Assembly (NCBI GenBank): GCA_036490215.1
Contig: DASXEH010000026.1
Coordinates: forward strand, 55,320 to 119,319
Length of the DNA: 64,000 bases
DNA from: JASHSH01 sp036490215
Lineage (GTDB): Bacteria; Pseudomonadota; Alphaproteobacteria; Rhodospirillales; Magnetospirillaceae
Direction of reading: 5' to 3'
Shown: positions 61,837 through 64,000 of the stretch, in pieces
Numbering within the stretch: position 1 is the stretch's first letter
Layout: each line of letters opens with the position of its first letter
Position numbers and translations under genes: made by a program
Notes under the pieces: generated by a model
The model's database searches: none
The model's input: only the letters and a program-made list of their open reading frames with translations
What the model was told of the DNA's origin: nothing

Positions 61837-62565
61837 GACGTCGGAGATCTTTGAGTCGTCGTCTTTCGCGACGACGCCTTCTATCGTGACGACGTCTGTT
61901 ATCGCCACGACGTCTTCCCGCGCGACGAATATGGATTTCGCCGCTGCGCCGATGCCGCGTGTCACTGCGGCATCGAAAGCGCCGCCGACCACGGCGCCGA
62001 CGATGGGCAAGGCCTTGCCCATCGTTGCGAAGGCCGAGGCGCCCATGGTCGAGGTCAGCCGCGCGCCGACCACATGATTGATCTTCTTGAGCGCCACGCT
62101 CGAGAGCCCGCCGAGCAATTGGCCAGTGAGCTTCGTGCCGAAACTGACGCCGACATCTTCGAGCACCGATGCGGCGCCACTACCCGTAAGACACAGGAAT
62201 GCCATCGTGCGGACGCGCGGATCGGCGGGATCATAGTTGCGCAGATGGGCGATGGCTGCGATCAGCCGCAATTGCAGGGCCAGCACCGAGGCGACATTGG
62301 CGGGAATGGAAACGGGTAGCGTCATCACGCCGCCGAGATTGGTGACGAAGCCGGTCACGCCCGCATAGGCCGTGTGCGCGGCGATCAGATTGTCGATCGC
62401 CTTTTCCGGCACATTATCGGATGCCTTGAGATGCTTCGCGGCCACATCCTTGGCACTGCCGATGCCCGGAATCGCCTCGGTGGCGTGGTCATAGGCCCAA
62501 TCGAGCGTCCGTTTCATCGCGGCCAATGCGCGCTGTTGCGCGCGGGCCCGTTTCCCTTCGCTCAT
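61822..62565 (-). CDS. EcsC family protein
   Basis: The 247-residue protein has the EcsC hydrophobic stretches (GVTGFVTNLGGVMTLPVSIPAN, LPIVGAVVGGAFDAAVTRGIG) and the GSAKDVAAKHLK segment, as in bacterial EcsC-domain proteins of unsettled function. The C-terminal tail (about 213-247) is an acidic run of repeated DVV[AT]I units encoded by a 21-bp-like repeat and ends inside a dispersed intergenic repeat, so the tail is probably not conserved. Confidence 0.85.
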   Translation of the reverse strand: MSEGKRARAQQRALAAMKRTLDWAYDHATEAIPGIGSAKDVAAKHLKASDNVPEKAIDNLIAAHTAYAGVTGFVTNLGGVMTLPVSIPANVASVLALQLRLIAAIAHLRNYDPADPRVRTMAFLCLTGSGAASVLEDVGVSFGTKLTGQLLGGLSSVALKKINHVVGARLTSTMGASAFATMGKALPIVGAVVGGAFDAAVTRGIGAAAKSIFVAREDVVAITDVVTIEGVVAKDDDSKISDVIPDQ

Positions 62566-62592
62566 GCGGTCCTCTTTTTTACTGTGCTCGAA

Positions 62593-63093
62593 TTACTGAG
62601 CTCCGGCCGGCCACGGCATCACGGGCACCGCCGAGACCGAGTTCTGCGGCGAGCCCTTGATCAGCTTGTCCGAGTAGGAGAGATAGACCAACGTGTTGTG
62701 CTTCTTGTCGAAGAACCGCACCACACGCAGGTGTTTGAACATGATCGAACGATGCTCGCTGAACACCTCGTCCTTCTGCGGCATCTTCGCGGGTATGGTG
62801 ATCGCACCGACCTGGCGGCAGGCGATCGCCGCATCCGAACTGTCTTCGGCGAGACCGACCATGCCGGAGATTCCGCCGGTGCGCGCGCGGCTGATATAGC
62901 AGGCCACGCCCGGCACGACCGGGTCGTCGAACACCGAGACCACGACCTTGTGATCGGGGCCGATCAGCTTCCATTCGGTGTTGACGCTGCCGACATCGTC
63001 TTCATCGGCGAAAGCGTGTGTGGTCGCGCCCAGCGTCAGCAAGGCCGCAGCGGCGAAGGCGATGCGCAGAAAGGAACCGAACCCGTTCGTCAT
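62593..63093 (-). CDS. creA: CreA family secreted protein
   Basis: The 166-residue protein starts with a signal peptide (cleaved near AFA-D) and then the CreA domain: DPVVPGVACYISRARTGG, SSDAAIACRQVG, ITIPAKMPQKDEVFSEHRSI and KHNTLVYLSYSDKLIKGSP are conserved blocks. GGGAGACC precedes the ATG at 63093; an upstream in-frame start at 63126 is less likely. CreA has no firmly known role. It is 27 bases upstream of ecsC on the same strand. Confidence 0.9.
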   Translation of the reverse strand: MTNGFGSFLRIAFAAAALLTLGATTHAFADEDDVGSVNTEWKLIGPDHKVVVSVFDDPVVPGVACYISRARTGGISGMVGLAEDSSDAAIACRQVGAITIPAKMPQKDEVFSEHRSIMFKHLRVVRFFDKKHNTLVYLSYSDKLIKGSPQNSVSAVPVMPWPAGAQ

Positions 63094-63244
63094 AGGTCTC
63101 CCCGTCAATCGATCTTGTGGGCACAAGATATAAGGCGGGTTCCGGACCTGTCAGGCGAGCGGATAAGACCAACCATAATGACAGGCCGACGCCGGCGCTC
63201 GTCGCACCGGTATCGACCTATAAGTCATTGATTTTAAAGGATTT

Positions 63245-63321
63245 TGGTAGCGGAGGAGGGACTTGAACCCCCGACCTTGGGATTATGATTCCCCTGCTCT
63301 AACCAGCTGAGCTACCCCGCC
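63245..63321 (-). tRNA. tRNA-Met (anticodon CAT)
   Basis: The 77-base gene folds as a full cloverleaf with encoded CCA: GGCGGGG acceptor (two G-U pairs), GCTC D-stem, anticodon stem GGGGA/TCCCA with loop ATCATAA (anticodon CAT), T loop TTCAAGT. CAT with this acceptor stem fits elongator Met; initiator tRNA would have a C-A mismatch at 1-72. Its first 10 bases overlap the 3' end of mnmA. Confidence 0.93.
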
Positions 63322-64000
63322 ACCGAAGGGAGCCGGATATTGGTGACGGCGTCGGCGCGCGTCAACCCGAGAGTAGGGTCGCGCGCGATCCAGCCGCCGC
63401 CCAGGACGCGCGTGCCGTCATAGAACACACAGGCCTGACCCGGCGCCACGCCGAACGCCGGCTCATCCAGCACGATTTCGCAGCCATCGGCATGAAGCCG
63501 CGCCGTCACGGGCGGCTGCGCCGAGCGCAGCTTGACGGCGACCGTCATGCCGTCTTCCGGTGCGCCTGCGCCGAGCCAATTCACCGAATGCAGCGCGACG
63601 CGGCTTTGCCCCAGCGCGTGATGCGGTCCGACCACGACGCGATGCGTCGCCGGCTCCAGCCGAAGAACATAGAGCGGCTCCGTCGCCGCGATGCCGATGC
63701 CTTTGCGTTGGCCGACGGTAAAATGAACGATGCCGTCATGCCGGCCCAGCACCGTGCCGTCGGCATCGACGATCTCGCCCGGCTCGATCGCGCCGGGGCG
63801 CAGCTTGGTGACGAAGTCGGCATAGGAGCCGTTCGGCACGAAGCAAATATCTTGGCTGTCCGGCTTGGCCGCGACCGGCAGCGCGTAGCGGCGGGCGAGG
63901 GTGCGGGTTTCGCCCTTGGTCAGGTCGCCCAACGGGAAACGCAAAAATTCCAATTCTTCGCGCGTGGTGCGACAGAGGAAATAGCTCTGGTCGCGGCTCG
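63312..64000 (-). CDS. mnmA: tRNA-specific 2-thiouridylase MnmA, C-terminal part (partial)
   Basis: MnmA thiolates U34 of tRNA Lys, Glu and Gln. The window holds about 229 C-terminal residues; the gene continues beyond position 64000. DQSYFLCRTTREELEFLRFPLGDL just inside the edge is diagnostic, followed by AAKPDSQDICFVPNGSYADF with the catalytic cysteine, GIVHFTVGQRKGIGIA and VLGGGWIAR. The stop codon TAG (63314-63312) lies inside the 5' part of tRNA-Met, so the last three codons and the stop are shared with the tRNA gene. Confidence 0.96.
   Translation of the reverse strand, partial: SRDQSYFLCRTTREELEFLRFPLGDLTKGETRTLARRYALPVAAKPDSQDICFVPNGSYADFVTKLRPGAIEPGEIVDADGTVLGRHDGIVHFTVGQRKGIGIAATEPLYVLRLEPATHRVVVGPHHALGQSRVALHSVNWLGAGAPEDGMTVAVKLRSAQPPVTARLHADGCEIVLDEPAFGVAPGQACVFYDGTRVLGGGWIARDPTLGLTRADAVTNIRLPSVAG

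Overview
The window is a 64 kb stretch of a GC-rich alphaproteobacterial chromosome. The likely home is a Rhodospirillales-type soil or water bacterium, but no gene here fixes the genus. The basis is the rpsK-rpoA-rplQ order at the left end, the alphaproteobacterial look of RpoA and L17, a full-length pyruvate carboxylase, and many metabolic genes in short operons with GGAG-type ribosome binding sites and frequent GTG/TTG starts. No phage, transposase, integrase, CRISPR array or rRNA was seen. One tRNA gene is present.

Layout. 0.1-1.7 kb: end of the ribosomal-protein/rpoA operon, closed by a strong terminator. 1.9-5.3 kb: aldehyde dehydrogenase, SDR and an MFS exporter. 5.3-6.6 kb: TetA-like MFS exporter on the other strand. 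6.6-11.2 kb: class I fructose-bisphosphate aldolase and pyruvate carboxylase. 11.4-18.3 kb: MFS symporter, TetR regulator divergent from a CocE-type hydrolase, DUF1003 membrane protein, and a LysR regulator divergent from a peroxiredoxin/AhpD-like pair with an operator-like inverted repeat over the lysR start. 18.4-22.1 kb: a complete ribose/inositol-type ABC importer. 22.3-28.4 kb: a more A/T-rich island for a dTDP-deoxyamino sugar (rmlA, rmlC, rmlB, aminotransferase, acyltransferase, glycosyltransferase). It is bracketed by a 130-bp direct repeat of the 3' end of mtnK. 28.2-35.7 kb: methylthioribose kinase, an RpiR regulator and inositol genes iolG, iolD, iolE plus an SDR. 36.0-42.3 kb: a nitrogen-compound salvage group (biuret-hydrolase-like cysteine hydrolase, NCS2-like permease, cytosine deaminase) interleaved with a dehydrogenase, a PEBP-family protein and an SDR. 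42.7-52.7 kb: one 10-kb gene for a 3330-residue protein built of about 68 RTX-like repeats of about 46 residues. 52.8-64.0 kb: a mixed block with a barrel protein of unknown role, a histidine phosphatase with an APH-type kinase, two dehydrogenases, a SYLF protein, a 3-oxo-tetronate kinase, a TPR protein fused to a tubulin-tyrosine-ligase-like ATP-grasp domain, EcsC, CreA, tRNA-Met and the 3' part of mnmA.

Working together. The sugar importer, the RpiR regulator and the iol genes may be one inositol/sugar uptake and breakdown unit now split by the sugar island; this is inference. The rml island lacks rmlD and has an aminotransferase plus a left-handed-helix acyltransferase, so an N-acylated 4-amino-4,6-dideoxy sugar is a better guess than rhamnose. 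The giant repeat protein has a serralysin-like C-terminal end expected for type I secretion, but no secretion genes lie in the window.

The observations most worth following are the giant repeat protein, the mtnK 3'-end duplication around the sugar island, and the TPR-TTL fusion protein. Start sites were chosen by ribosome binding site and family length; all functional names rest on motif and family recognition by eye, without database searches.
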